In this document: in pieces, positions 35,545 through 44,046 of the stretch
How positions within the stretch are numbered: position 1 is the stretch's first letter
How the letters are laid out: each line of letters begins with the position of its first letter
NCBI RefSeq assembly: GCF_900129395.1
Contig: NZ_FQVP01000004.1
Span: 310,001-374,000, forward strand
DNA length: 64,000 bases
Direction: 5' to 3'
From: Pseudosulfitobacter pseudonitzschiae
Lineage (GTDB): Bacteria; Pseudomonadota; Alphaproteobacteria; Rhodobacterales; Rhodobacteraceae
The notes under the pieces: model-generated
The model's input: only the letters and a program-made list of their open reading frames with translations
Told to the model about the DNA's origin: nothing
Database searches by the model: none
Program-made: the position numbers and the translations under genes

Positions 35545-37590
35545 TCAGCGGCGACGCCCCTCGCGCAGCCATGCGGCGACGATGAACAGCGCGCTGAGCA
35601 TCAGGACCAGCCAGCCCGGCAACAGTGCAGTGGCGCGCACGTCGCGGGTTTCAAAAGCGTTGCGGGGCGTCAGCCCGATCCAGCCGCGTCCCGCGGCAGG
35701 GCGGCCTTCGCGGACGTTTCGGATGTCGGGCAGGCCATCCTCCAGCAGCAGCGCGCCGCCGCGTGTGCTGTCTATGGCCGGTTGCAGCAATTCGGCGGTG
35801 CCGACGGTGTTGATAAACTCGCGCGGGGCGGCAGGCCCAAGGCCGATGACGGCGCTTTGGTCACCGTTTTCCAGACGGTAGAGGCCGATCTCGGGGCCCT
35901 GGTAATCCGCGATGAACTGGCCGGGGGCCACGTTGCGCAGGGTCAGTTCGGTGGTGGTGCCATCGGGGGCCGTGACGGTCACTGGCGGCACGGTATCGCT
36001 GAGCGTGCGGCGTTCGATCTGCATCGACTGGCCGCTGGCCGTGGCGGTCAGCGCCTCTTCTTCCAGTTCGGGTTCTTTCATCATCCAGTGTGCCAGACGG
36101 CGCAGCAGTTCCAGTTGCGGTCCGCCGCCTTCGTAGCCGCGCGACCACAGCCATGCGTGATCCGAGGCCAGCAGCGCCACACGTCCCTCGCCGACGCGGT
36201 CCAGCACCAGAAGCGGGCTGTCGTCGATGCCGGACATCACCACGTTGCCCGAATTCGGCCTGACGTCGATCTGGCGCAGCCAGCGGCCCCAGTCGCCGCG
36301 CGACGGCAGGTTGGTGGTGACGGGGTGGCGTTCGCCCAGCTCGGTGACCTTGGGGCGGTAGGCCTCTTCGCGCACGCGCGCGGTGGGCACCGCCGGCATC
36401 ACGGCGCCCAGAGGCGAGCGGAACAGGCTGTCAGCCGTGGCAAAGTCCGGTCCCGCGGCAACCAGCACAGCCCCACCGTTGCGCACATAGTTGGCGACAT
36501 TCTCCAGATAGAGCGCAGGCAGGATGCCGCGCCGCTTGTAGCGGTCAAAGATGATCAGGTCGAAGTCTTCGATCTTTTCCATGAACAATTCCCGTGTCGG
36601 GAAGGCGATCAGGCTCAGTTCGCCCACCGGCACGCCGTCTTGTTTGTCGGGCGGGCGCAGGATCGTGAAGTGGACCAGATCGACAGAGCTGTCCGATTTC
36701 AACAGGTTGCGCCATGTGCGCCCGCCTGCGTGCGGCTCGCCCGACACCAGCAGAACGCGCAGCCGGTCGCGCACGCCGTTCATCTGGATCAGCGCGGTGT
36801 TGTTGCGCGCGGTCAATTCGTCCTCTTGCGTGGGCGTGGTGAACTGGATCACGTTGCGCCCGCCATGGGGCAGGGTGACGGGCAGGTCAATGTCCTGGCC
36901 CACCGGCACGCGGAACCGCTGGGGGGCTTCGCCGTCCACAGAAATATCCAGCTCGGCAAAGGGCTCAGAGGTCGGCGCGGCGCCCATGTCCTCGACACGC
37001 AGGGTCAGGGTGACCGGCTCGCCGATGATGGCAAAGGCAGGTGCGCCCACCACGGTCAGGCGGCGGTCCCAGTCATCAGCAAAGCCTGATTGCAGCAGGT
37101 GCAGCGGCGCGGGCAGGGCCAGCGCCATATCGGCATCATGGACCTGTCCGTCGCTGAGCGCGATGAGGCCCGCGACCCGCGCCTGCGGCTCCTCGGCCAG
37201 CGCGTCGGACAGGGCAGCCATCAGATTGGTGCCGCCATCGCCCTCGGCGTCCGGCACGGTGATGCGGCGCACTTCGGTGTTGGGGCGCGCGGCCAGTTGC
37301 GCCTCAAGCGCGTCAGCCGCCTGTGCGGTCTGTTCGCTGCGCCCCGGCAAGCTTTGCGAGGCGCTGGTGTCTTCGGCCAGGATCACGATGTCGCTCAGCG
37401 GCGCGCGGTCCTCGACCTGATAGGAAGGTTGCGCCAATGCGGCCAACACCACCAGCGCCGCCGCCCCGCGCAAGGCCCAGCCGCGCAGGCCCCGCACCAG
37501 TGCCAGCACCACGCCAGCCAGTGCGATCACTGCCAGTATGGCCAGCCATGTCCACGGCAACAGCGGGTCAAAGATCACGGTTCCGGTCAT
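35545..37590 (-). CDS. VWA-domain membrane protein, last gene of the MoxR operon
   Basis: 681 residues. Two N-terminal helices (WLAILAVIALAGVVLALVRG; AALVVLAALAQPSYQ) are followed by a von Willebrand A-like region with an intact MIDAS (ILAEDTSASQS, D-x-S-x-S). Next come Ig-like and glutamine-amidotransferase-like parts (DLIIFDRYKRRGILPALYLE, GGAVLVAAGPDFATADSLF) and a C-terminal helix (LLPGWLVLMLSALFIVAAWL). The product is thus anchored at both ends with a large periplasmic or cytoplasmic body. The stop of the preceding gene overlaps by four bases. The molecular task is unknown; MoxR/VWA pairs usually act in metal insertion or complex assembly. Confidence 0.75.
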   Translation of the reverse strand: MTGTVIFDPLLPWTWLAILAVIALAGVVLALVRGLRGWALRGAAALVVLAALAQPSYQVEDRAPLSDIVILAEDTSASQSLPGRSEQTAQAADALEAQLAARPNTEVRRITVPDAEGDGGTNLMAALSDALAEEPQARVAGLIALSDGQVHDADMALALPAPLHLLQSGFADDWDRRLTVVGAPAFAIIGEPVTLTLRVEDMGAAPTSEPFAELDISVDGEAPQRFRVPVGQDIDLPVTLPHGGRNVIQFTTPTQEDELTARNNTALIQMNGVRDRLRVLLVSGEPHAGGRTWRNLLKSDSSVDLVHFTILRPPDKQDGVPVGELSLIAFPTRELFMEKIEDFDLIIFDRYKRRGILPALYLENVANYVRNGGAVLVAAGPDFATADSLFRSPLGAVMPAVPTARVREEAYRPKVTELGERHPVTTNLPSRGDWGRWLRQIDVRPNSGNVVMSGIDDSPLLVLDRVGEGRVALLASDHAWLWSRGYEGGGPQLELLRRLAHWMMKEPELEEEALTATASGQSMQIERRTLSDTVPPVTVTAPDGTTTELTLRNVAPGQFIADYQGPEIGLYRLENGDQSAVIGLGPAAPREFINTVGTAELLQPAIDSTRGGALLLEDGLPDIRNVREGRPAAGRGWIGLTPRNAFETRDVRATALLPGWLVLMLSALFIVAAWLREGRRR

Positions 37591-40349
37591 TGGCCCAGCC
37601 GATCCAGCAAGGCAGGCACATGGACCTGATCGCTTTTGTAATTGCCGGTCAGCACATGCATGACCAGATTGACGCCAAAGCGGTAGGCCAGCTCTCGCTG
37701 GCGTTCGCCGCCAAAGCCACGCCCCACCGGCAGCATCGGATTGCCCGAGGCGTCAACCGCCCAGGCCCCCGCCCAGTCGTTGCCACCGATCACCACCGGA
37801 GTCACGCCATCGTTGAGGTTGCGGAATGGCATGCCCTCGACCTGTTCGGCACCGGGCGGCGAGGCTTCGGCCCAGACCTCGCGGCTGGTGTAGCGACCGG
37901 GAAAGTCCTGGAGCAGGTAAAAGGTGCGGGTCAGCACGTGGTCGGCGGGCACAGGTTCCAGCGCCGGAATGTCCAGCGGTGCGGCCAGATCCTGCAATTT
38001 GCGGCCATTGGGGCTGGCGGTGCCGAAACCTGCGACATTGGCGTCGCGGGTGTCGAACAGGATCAGCCCGCCCGAGCGCAGGTAGTCGTTCAGCCGCGCA
38101 TAGGCTTCGGCAGAGGGGCGCGGCTGGTCGGGGGTGATCGGCCAGTAGAGCAGGGGGAAGAACGCCAGATCGTCGGTTTCAAGGTTCACGCCCATCGGCA
38201 GTGCAGGTTCGACCGAGGTGCGGAAGTACAAAGTATCGGACAGGCCGCGCAGGCCGGCTTGGGCGATCTCGTCCACATCGGCGTTGCCGGTCAGCACGTG
38301 GGCCAGCACGACCTCGGAGGTGGCCTCGATGGCGCGCTGGATGTCGTCGTCCTGTGCATCTGCGCCCTGCGGCACCATCAAGAGCAGCGCCAGTGCCGCC
38401 ACCGCGCCACGGGTCGGACCCAGCCGTCCGGACAACGCAAGCGACGCCACCACATCCAGCGCCAACAGCAACAGCGCCAGACCCATCAGCAGGCCTCCCA
38501 GCGCCTCGGGCGGGGCGCTGCGAAAGCCGGTGACGGGAATGCGCGCGGGCCATGTGGCGGGGGTCAGAACCGCATCCGCCGTCAGCACGTTACGCGCCAG
38601 GAACCGGTCCTCCGAGGCATAAATCCCCGGCAGCATCTGCGGTCCCAGCGGGGCATCGACCAGAGTCGGCCCCTCGATGCCGGGGAGGGTGCCCGCATCG
38701 CGCAGCACGCCATAGCCGTCCATCACCTGTTCGGGTTGCCACACGGTGCCTTGCAGGTCGGCGGCCTCGGGGACCGTGGTGGCGGAGGACACGGCCAGAC
38801 GCTCCAGCATCTCCACGAACAAACCTGACAGCGGCAGGGTGGACCATTCGGCGTTGGCGGTCACGTGGAACAGCACCACCTGCCCCTGCCCCAGGCGTTT
38901 GCGGGTGACCAGCGGCGTGCCGTCGGACAGGTCGGCGATGACCGCCTCGGCCAGATCGGGGCCGGGTTGCGCCATAACCTGCGCGCTGACGCGGACGTCA
39001 TCGGGGATGTTCAGGCCGAAAAACGGCGAGCTGTCGCGGAAGGGGGCCAGCGATTTCGGTTCGCCCCAGCTCATCGCGCCGCCGACCGACCGGCCACCGC
39101 TGCGCAGGCGCACGGGCATCAGCGGATCGATCGCATCACGGCTGATGTCGCTGGCGGCCACATGCGGTCCGGCAAAACGCAAGAGCAGCCCGCCCTCTTC
39201 GACCCAATCGGCCAGCTTGGCGGTTTCGTCGTCGGTGAGCGTTGCCACATCGGCCAGCACGATCACATCGGGGTTGGCAGGCAGCACATCATCCAGCGCA
39301 CCGTCCAGCAGGTCGGCGGTGGGGGCCAGCGCCTGTTGCAGGTAATGCAGCGGCGACAGCAGCTCCAGCCCTTCGCGGTCGGTGCGCCCTGCGACCAGCG
39401 CAACCTCGCGGCGGCGCAGGCTGTCATCGGTCAGGGTCAGCGCACCGGCGCTGCGCCCGCCCTGGATTTCGAAACGGGTGATGCGGGCGCGCAGTTCGGC
39501 AGGCAGGGCCAGTTCCGTCAGTGCCTTGGTCGCGCCATCGGCAAATTCGGCCTGTGCGGTGGCCAGTGTGGTCGGGTTGCCAGCGGGATCGCGCCCCTGC
39601 GCCAGCACGGTCACCGCTCGGGCCGGACCCGCCGCGGCACGCAGGGCAGACAGTTGCACAGCGCCATCCGCATAGGTTGCGGGCGTCATGCCCAATGTGG
39701 TCTGGCCGGACTGGACCACGGACACGGGGCCAAGCGTTTCAAGCGCCGCAAGCACGCGGTCCTGACCGTCATAGGCCAGGCTGTCACCCATCCAAAGAGC
39801 GCTGGACGCGCCGCTTTGCGCGATCAACTCAACGGCTGTATCGATTTGCGCGCTGTCCGGCTGCCAAGGCTCAGGCTGTAACCCGGCCAGCCGCGTGGAC
39901 CATGTGTTCGCGGCCTGAAACGCCGGTGCTTCGGGACGGGTCAGTTGCAATATGCCGACAGTGCGGTCGTCTGCGGCGGCGCGGTTCAGTTCGCCCTGCA
40001 ATGTTTCGATCATTTGTGGCCAATGCGCGGCACCGGCCCAGGTGCCATCCAGCACCACCAGCAGCGGGCCGCTTTCGCGGGCACGCTCGGTCTGCGGGTT
40101 CATCACGGGACCGGACAGGCCAAGGATCACTAGCGCCACCGCCAGCATCCGCAGCAGCATCAGCCACCACGGCGTGCGGTCCGACACGGCATCGGCGTCG
40201 GTCAGCCCGAGCAAGAGCGCCACGCCGGGAAAGCGGCGGCGGATCGGCGCGGGCGGGACCGCGCGAAGGATCAGCCACAGGATCGGCAGCGCCGCCAGCG
40301 CCACCAGCAACCACGGCGCGGTAAATCCGATGCCCCCCAGAACCGTCAT
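37587..40349 (-). CDS. BatA-N/DUF4159 membrane protein with degenerate VWA domain
   Basis: 920 residues. The N-terminus is BatA-like (two helices: FTAPWLLVALAALPILWLIL and MLLRMLAVALVILGLSGPVM). The VWA-like segment has lost MIDAS residues (VVLDGTWAGAAHW where DxSxS is expected). A further helix pair lies near residue 650-700, and the C-terminal part is the DUF4159 domain (LAFFPLLYWPITPDQPRPSA, LRSGGLILFDTRDANVAGFG). The start at 40349 comes from an ATGA overlap with the DUF58 gene; an open frame further upstream is antisense-like and rejected. Together with its neighbours it forms the MoxR-DUF58-BatA/DUF4159-VWA operon, whose function is not established. Confidence 0.82.
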   Translation of the reverse strand: MTVLGGIGFTAPWLLVALAALPILWLILRAVPPAPIRRRFPGVALLLGLTDADAVSDRTPWWLMLLRMLAVALVILGLSGPVMNPQTERARESGPLLVVLDGTWAGAAHWPQMIETLQGELNRAAADDRTVGILQLTRPEAPAFQAANTWSTRLAGLQPEPWQPDSAQIDTAVELIAQSGASSALWMGDSLAYDGQDRVLAALETLGPVSVVQSGQTTLGMTPATYADGAVQLSALRAAAGPARAVTVLAQGRDPAGNPTTLATAQAEFADGATKALTELALPAELRARITRFEIQGGRSAGALTLTDDSLRRREVALVAGRTDREGLELLSPLHYLQQALAPTADLLDGALDDVLPANPDVIVLADVATLTDDETAKLADWVEEGGLLLRFAGPHVAASDISRDAIDPLMPVRLRSGGRSVGGAMSWGEPKSLAPFRDSSPFFGLNIPDDVRVSAQVMAQPGPDLAEAVIADLSDGTPLVTRKRLGQGQVVLFHVTANAEWSTLPLSGLFVEMLERLAVSSATTVPEAADLQGTVWQPEQVMDGYGVLRDAGTLPGIEGPTLVDAPLGPQMLPGIYASEDRFLARNVLTADAVLTPATWPARIPVTGFRSAPPEALGGLLMGLALLLLALDVVASLALSGRLGPTRGAVAALALLLMVPQGADAQDDDIQRAIEATSEVVLAHVLTGNADVDEIAQAGLRGLSDTLYFRTSVEPALPMGVNLETDDLAFFPLLYWPITPDQPRPSAEAYARLNDYLRSGGLILFDTRDANVAGFGTASPNGRKLQDLAAPLDIPALEPVPADHVLTRTFYLLQDFPGRYTSREVWAEASPPGAEQVEGMPFRNLNDGVTPVVIGGNDWAGAWAVDASGNPMLPVGRGFGGERQRELAYRFGVNLVMHVLTGNYKSDQVHVPALLDRLGQ

Positions 40350-41233
40350 CCGCGCACCACCACCGAGCGGTCCATCGCCCGGTACAGCCACAACAGCGCG
40401 GATTGCGCGCTGCTGTCGGTGTGATGCACGCCATAGTGCCAGCCGGTCAGCGCGCACAGGCGCTGAAGCTCGGCCTTGCGGGCGGCCAGACGCTCCAGAT
40501 AGCGGTCGCGCAGGTCGTTCGCTTTCAGCGTTTCGTGGCGCAGGGTGCCGCCGACGCTTTCAAAGATCGTGCGCCCGCGAAACGGAAATGCCTCTTCTGA
40601 CGGGTCCAGAACGTGCATCAACACGCCTCGCACGCCACGGTCGGCGGCCTTGGTCAGGGCCAGTTGCACGTCGGCGATGTCGCCCATGAAATCCGACGCG
40701 AACAGCGCCTGCGCATGGGGGATCATCGCGCGGTGTTCGGGCGGGCTGTAATCGTCGTCAGAATCCTCGGACAGCATTTGGGCCAATCGCACCACCTGCA
40801 TCCGTCCACGCCGTGGCGGCAGACGGGTGCCGGTCAGGCCCACACGTTCACCGCCACGCACCAGCAGGATCGCCAGCGCCAGTGTCAGGACGCGTGCGCG
40901 CTCGGCCTTGGTCGGCAAAGCGTCAGAGCTGTTGAATCGCATCGATGCCCCTTGGTCGCACCACAGCATGACCGATTGCGCGATCTGCCATTCCCGTTCG
41001 CGCACGAATTGCGTGTCGCCCCGCGCGCTGCGGCGGTGGTCGATCATGCGGCGGCTGTCGCCCGCCTGTGCCGGGCGGTATTGCCAGAAATCATCACCCG
41101 TCCCCGCACGCCTGCGGCCATGGTCGCCCAACAGGACGGCACCGGCCAATTGCTCGGCACGGGCCAGCAGCGCGGGCAGGCGGGCGGCCTGATCCTCGGC
41201 TGACTGGCGCAGGGTGATCGGGTCTGGTGTCAC
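40346..41233 (-). CDS. DUF58 domain protein
   Basis: 295 residues. DUF58 proteins accompany MoxR ATPases almost universally. Signature segments are GRRRAGTGDDFWQYRPAQAG followed by DSRRMIDHRRSARGDTQFVR (the RxYxxGD-type core), and VMLWCDQGASMRF, where a VWA-like Asp lies. The start is a GTG at 41233 overlapping the MoxR stop as GTGA, which fits the operon's uniform coupling; the frame stays open upstream to 41455 but that is inside moxR. Soluble or peripheral; no enzymatic motif seen. Confidence 0.88.
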   Translation of the reverse strand: MTPDPITLRQSAEDQAARLPALLARAEQLAGAVLLGDHGRRRAGTGDDFWQYRPAQAGDSRRMIDHRRSARGDTQFVREREWQIAQSVMLWCDQGASMRFNSSDALPTKAERARVLTLALAILLVRGGERVGLTGTRLPPRRGRMQVVRLAQMLSEDSDDDYSPPEHRAMIPHAQALFASDFMGDIADVQLALTKAADRGVRGVLMHVLDPSEEAFPFRGRTIFESVGGTLRHETLKANDLRDRYLERLAARKAELQRLCALTGWHYGVHHTDSSAQSALLWLYRAMDRSVVVRG

Positions 41234-42234
41234 GCGGCAGCCCGGCGGGACAGGCCCGCTGCGGTGGTTTCGATCAGGTTCACAAGGCTGTCGCCCCGCG
41301 CCCGCGCGGCAAAGTTCAACGCCATACGGTGCGTCAGCACAGGCCGCGCCATATCCACCACATCCTCGGCCGAAGGGGCCAGACGGCCATCCAGCAACGC
41401 CTTGGCCCGCACGGCCAGCATCAGCGCCTGCGAGGCACGCGGGCCGGGGCCCCATGCCACCGTGTCACGCACCTGTTGCGACGCGTCAGGCGCATCGGGA
41501 CGGAAGGCACGCACAAGGTCCAGGATCATCTCGACCACGCTGTCGCCCACGGGCATCCGCCGCAGCAACCGCTGGGCCGCCAGCAATTCACCGCCCGAGA
41601 ACACCGGCACGGCCTGTGCCTCGGCCTCGCCCGTGGTGGCGATCAGGATATCACGTTCGGTCTCGCGGTCGGGGTAGGCCACGTCGATCTGGACCAGAAA
41701 GCGGTCAAGCTGTGCCTCGGGCAGGGGGTAGGTGCCCTCTTGTTCGATGGGGTTCTGCGTGGCCAGTACGTGGAAGGGCGTGCCCAAGGGGCGATCCTCG
41801 CCTGCGACGGTTACGGTTTTTTCCTGCATCGCCTGCAACAGCGCCGATTGCGTGCGTGGCGAGGCGCGGTTGATCTCGTCGGCCATCAGCAACTGGCAAA
41901 AGATCGGGCCGGGCAAAAAGCGGAACACGCGGCTGCCGTCGGCGGCGGTGTCCAGAACCTCGGAGCCCAGAATATCGGCGGGCATCAGGTCGGGGGTGAA
42001 CTGCACGCGGTTGCCGTCCAGCCCCATGACCGTGCTGAGCGTTTCCACCAGCCGCGTCTTGCCCAGACCGGGCAGGCCGATCAGCAACCCGTGACCACCG
42101 CACAAGAGCGCCGTCAGCGTCAGTTCGACCACGCGCGGTTGGCCGATGAACCGCCGTGTGATCGACGCCTTGGCCTGACCCAGTTTCTCGCCCAGGGCTT
42201 CGATCTCGGCCACCATGTTTTCGGCGTCACTCAT
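41230..42234 (-). CDS. MoxR-family AAA+ ATPase
   Basis: 334-residue AAA+ chaperone-like ATPase. Walker A is GLPGLGKTRLVETL, Walker B is LLMADEINRASPRTQSALLQ, and ATQNPIEQEGTYPLPEAQLD is the family-defining sensor stretch. It is the first gene of a four-gene operon and is divergent from the DUF1285 gene across about 90 bases. MoxR proteins remodel partner complexes through VWA adaptors, and two candidate adaptors are encoded downstream. Confidence 0.95.
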   Translation of the reverse strand: MSDAENMVAEIEALGEKLGQAKASITRRFIGQPRVVELTLTALLCGGHGLLIGLPGLGKTRLVETLSTVMGLDGNRVQFTPDLMPADILGSEVLDTAADGSRVFRFLPGPIFCQLLMADEINRASPRTQSALLQAMQEKTVTVAGEDRPLGTPFHVLATQNPIEQEGTYPLPEAQLDRFLVQIDVAYPDRETERDILIATTGEAEAQAVPVFSGGELLAAQRLLRRMPVGDSVVEMILDLVRAFRPDAPDASQQVRDTVAWGPGPRASQALMLAVRAKALLDGRLAPSAEDVVDMARPVLTHRMALNFAARARGDSLVNLIETTAAGLSRRAAA

Positions 42235-42325
42235 GACTTTTCACTCTCGCAGGTTATATTACTCTTTCAGACAACGTATCGTGCAAACGCGAAATAGCAA
42301 AAGCCGGAAGGGGCAATTTTCAGTC

Positions 42326-42901
42326 ATGAGCGGACAAAAAACCGTGACGCCCAACGCAGACAGCCTTGTTGCGTCGATTAAAGCAGCAAAAACGCGCGGA
42401 CTGCCGCCGGTGGACAAGTGGAACCCCGCTTTTTGCGGCGATCTGGACATGCAGATCAAACGCGACGGCACGTGGTTCTATCAGGGCACGCCCATCGGTC
42501 GGCCCGGATTGGTCAAATTGTTCGCATCGATTCTCAAGCGCGAAGGCGATGACTATTTTCTGGTCACTCCGGTGGAAAAGGTTGGCATCACCGTCGAAGA
42601 CGCGCCGTTCCTGGCCATCGACTTTGAGGCTGAAGGCGAAGGCACCGATCAGGTGCTGACGTTCGTGACCAAGACCGACGATGTCACCGTCGCAGGCCCC
42701 GACGCCCCGATCCGTGTGGAGCGCGATCCCGAGACCGGCGAGCCGTCACCCTATGTCCTGGTGCGCCGCAATCTCGAGGCGCTGATCGACCGCAAAAGCT
42801 TTTACCGGCTTGTGGACGTCGGCACCCATCACGAGGGTTGGTTCGGGGTGTGGTCCAGGGGGGAATTCTTTGGCATCATTCCATCGGATGAATTGCCCTG
42901 A
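42326..42901 (+). CDS. DUF1285 family protein
   Basis: 191 residues. Recognisable by PPVDKWNPAFCGDLDMQIKR and DGTWFYQGTPIGRPGLVKLF, the N-terminal signature of DUF1285, with REGDDYFLVTPVEKVGI following. A structure from the family shows a two-domain beta fold without known activity. The start at 42326 gives MSGQKTVTPNA; GGAAGGGG is about 12 bases upstream, which is long. Earlier ATGs at 42215 and 42233 fall in the moxR promoter region. It is followed 52 bases later by hyi. Confidence 0.82.
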   Translation: MSGQKTVTPNADSLVASIKAAKTRGLPPVDKWNPAFCGDLDMQIKRDGTWFYQGTPIGRPGLVKLFASILKREGDDYFLVTPVEKVGITVEDAPFLAIDFEAEGEGTDQVLTFVTKTDDVTVAGPDAPIRVERDPETGEPSPYVLVRRNLEALIDRKSFYRLVDVGTHHEGWFGVWSRGEFFGIIPSDELP

Positions 42902-42953
42902 ACGGTTACGATTAGACCTTGGCGCGCCGCGCGCGGTGCGGCAGGTTGCGACC

Positions 42954-43712
42954 ATGCCCAGATTTGCCGCCAATCTTACACACCTATGGCCCGACCTGCC
43001 CTTTCTCGACCGCTTTGATGCGGCAGCCGATGCGGGGTTCAAGGCGGTCGAAGTGCTGTTTCCCTATGATTTTCCCGCCGGAGATATCCAGAAAGCCCTG
43101 CGCCGCAACGGGCTTGAGATGATCCTGATCAATGCGCCGCCGCCGAATTACACAGGCGGGGAACGCGGCTTTGCTGCGATTGCAGGTCGCGAGGACCGCT
43201 TTGCCCACGACATGCGCCGCGCCACGCGGTTTGCACAGGCGCTGGGCGTGTCGTTCATTCACGTGATGGCCGGTGTGGCGCAGGGCGACGGGGCGCGGGC
43301 GGTGATGGTGGAGAACCTGAAACGCGCCTGCGATCTGGCACCCGAGGGGCTGACGCTGACGTTGGAGCCGTTGTGCCCGGCCTCGGCCCCCGGTTATTTC
43401 CTGAACGATTTCGATCTGGCGGCGGGGATCATCGCCGACGTGGGTGCGGACAACCTGGCGCTGCAATGGGACAGCTATCATGCGCAGGAAATCACCGGCG
43501 ATGCTCTGTCCTCCTTTGCCGCGCTGCGCCCATTGATCCGCCACATTCAGATCGGGGACGCGCCGGACCGTGGTCCGCCGGGGAAAGGGACAGTGGATTT
43601 TGCCGCCCTGTTCCGCGCGATTGACGACAGCGGTTACGACGGCTGGGTGTCGGCGGAATACACGCCGGGTGGGTCGACGGAAAAGACCCTGGGCTGGATG
43701 AAGCGGGCCTAG
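42954..43712 (+). CDS. hyi: Hydroxypyruvate isomerase (TIM-barrel)
   Basis: 252 residues of the xylose-isomerase-like barrel family. It interconverts hydroxypyruvate and tartronate semialdehyde in glyoxylate/allantoin metabolism. Metal and catalytic residues lie in LTLTLEPLCPASAPGYFLND (Glu), LQWDSYHAQEITGD (Asp, His) and GWVSAEYTPGG (Glu). It begins MPRFAANLTHLWPDLPFLDR, the typical Hyi opening. The usual partner genes (glyoxylate carboligase, tartronate semialdehyde reductase) are not in the window. A related sugar isomerase is the main alternative. Confidence 0.88.
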   Translation: MPRFAANLTHLWPDLPFLDRFDAAADAGFKAVEVLFPYDFPAGDIQKALRRNGLEMILINAPPPNYTGGERGFAAIAGREDRFAHDMRRATRFAQALGVSFIHVMAGVAQGDGARAVMVENLKRACDLAPEGLTLTLEPLCPASAPGYFLNDFDLAAGIIADVGADNLALQWDSYHAQEITGDALSSFAALRPLIRHIQIGDAPDRGPPGKGTVDFAALFRAIDDSGYDGWVSAEYTPGGSTEKTLGWMKRA

Positions 43713-43818
43713 GGGACGCTGAACGCTGGCCTCACGACGGGTTTTTGAACTCTGGGAGGCTGGACCGTGTCGGCCTGTTATGGGAAATCTTCGGCACCCA
43801 GTCCGGAAAGGTTCGCCG

Positions 43819-44046
43819 ATGATTCCCGCGCGTTACGCTCACATTGCCTTTGGCTTTTTCCTCAGCGGGATGATGTCGCTGATTGTGTCGGGTATCAGCA
43901 TGCTGCGTGCCACCGACGTGTGGGACGGTTTCCTTGGCGTCTGGATGGGCGCGTGGCTGACCAGTTGGGCCGTGGCCTTTCCGGTTGTGTTGTTCGTGGC
44001 GCCGCTGGCGCGGCGGATGGTGATGCGGCTGACCGTTCAGGGTTAG
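43819..44046 (+). CDS. DUF2798 small membrane protein
   Basis: 75 residues with two transmembrane helices (AHIAFGFFLSGMMSLIVSGI and LTSWAVAFPVVLFVAPLARR), matching DUF2798. The ribosome site GGAAAGG lies before ATG 43819. It overlaps the convergent polA stop by four bases. Function unknown. Confidence 0.8.
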   Translation: MIPARYAHIAFGFFLSGMMSLIVSGISMLRATDVWDGFLGVWMGAWLTSWAVAFPVVLFVAPLARRMVMRLTVQG

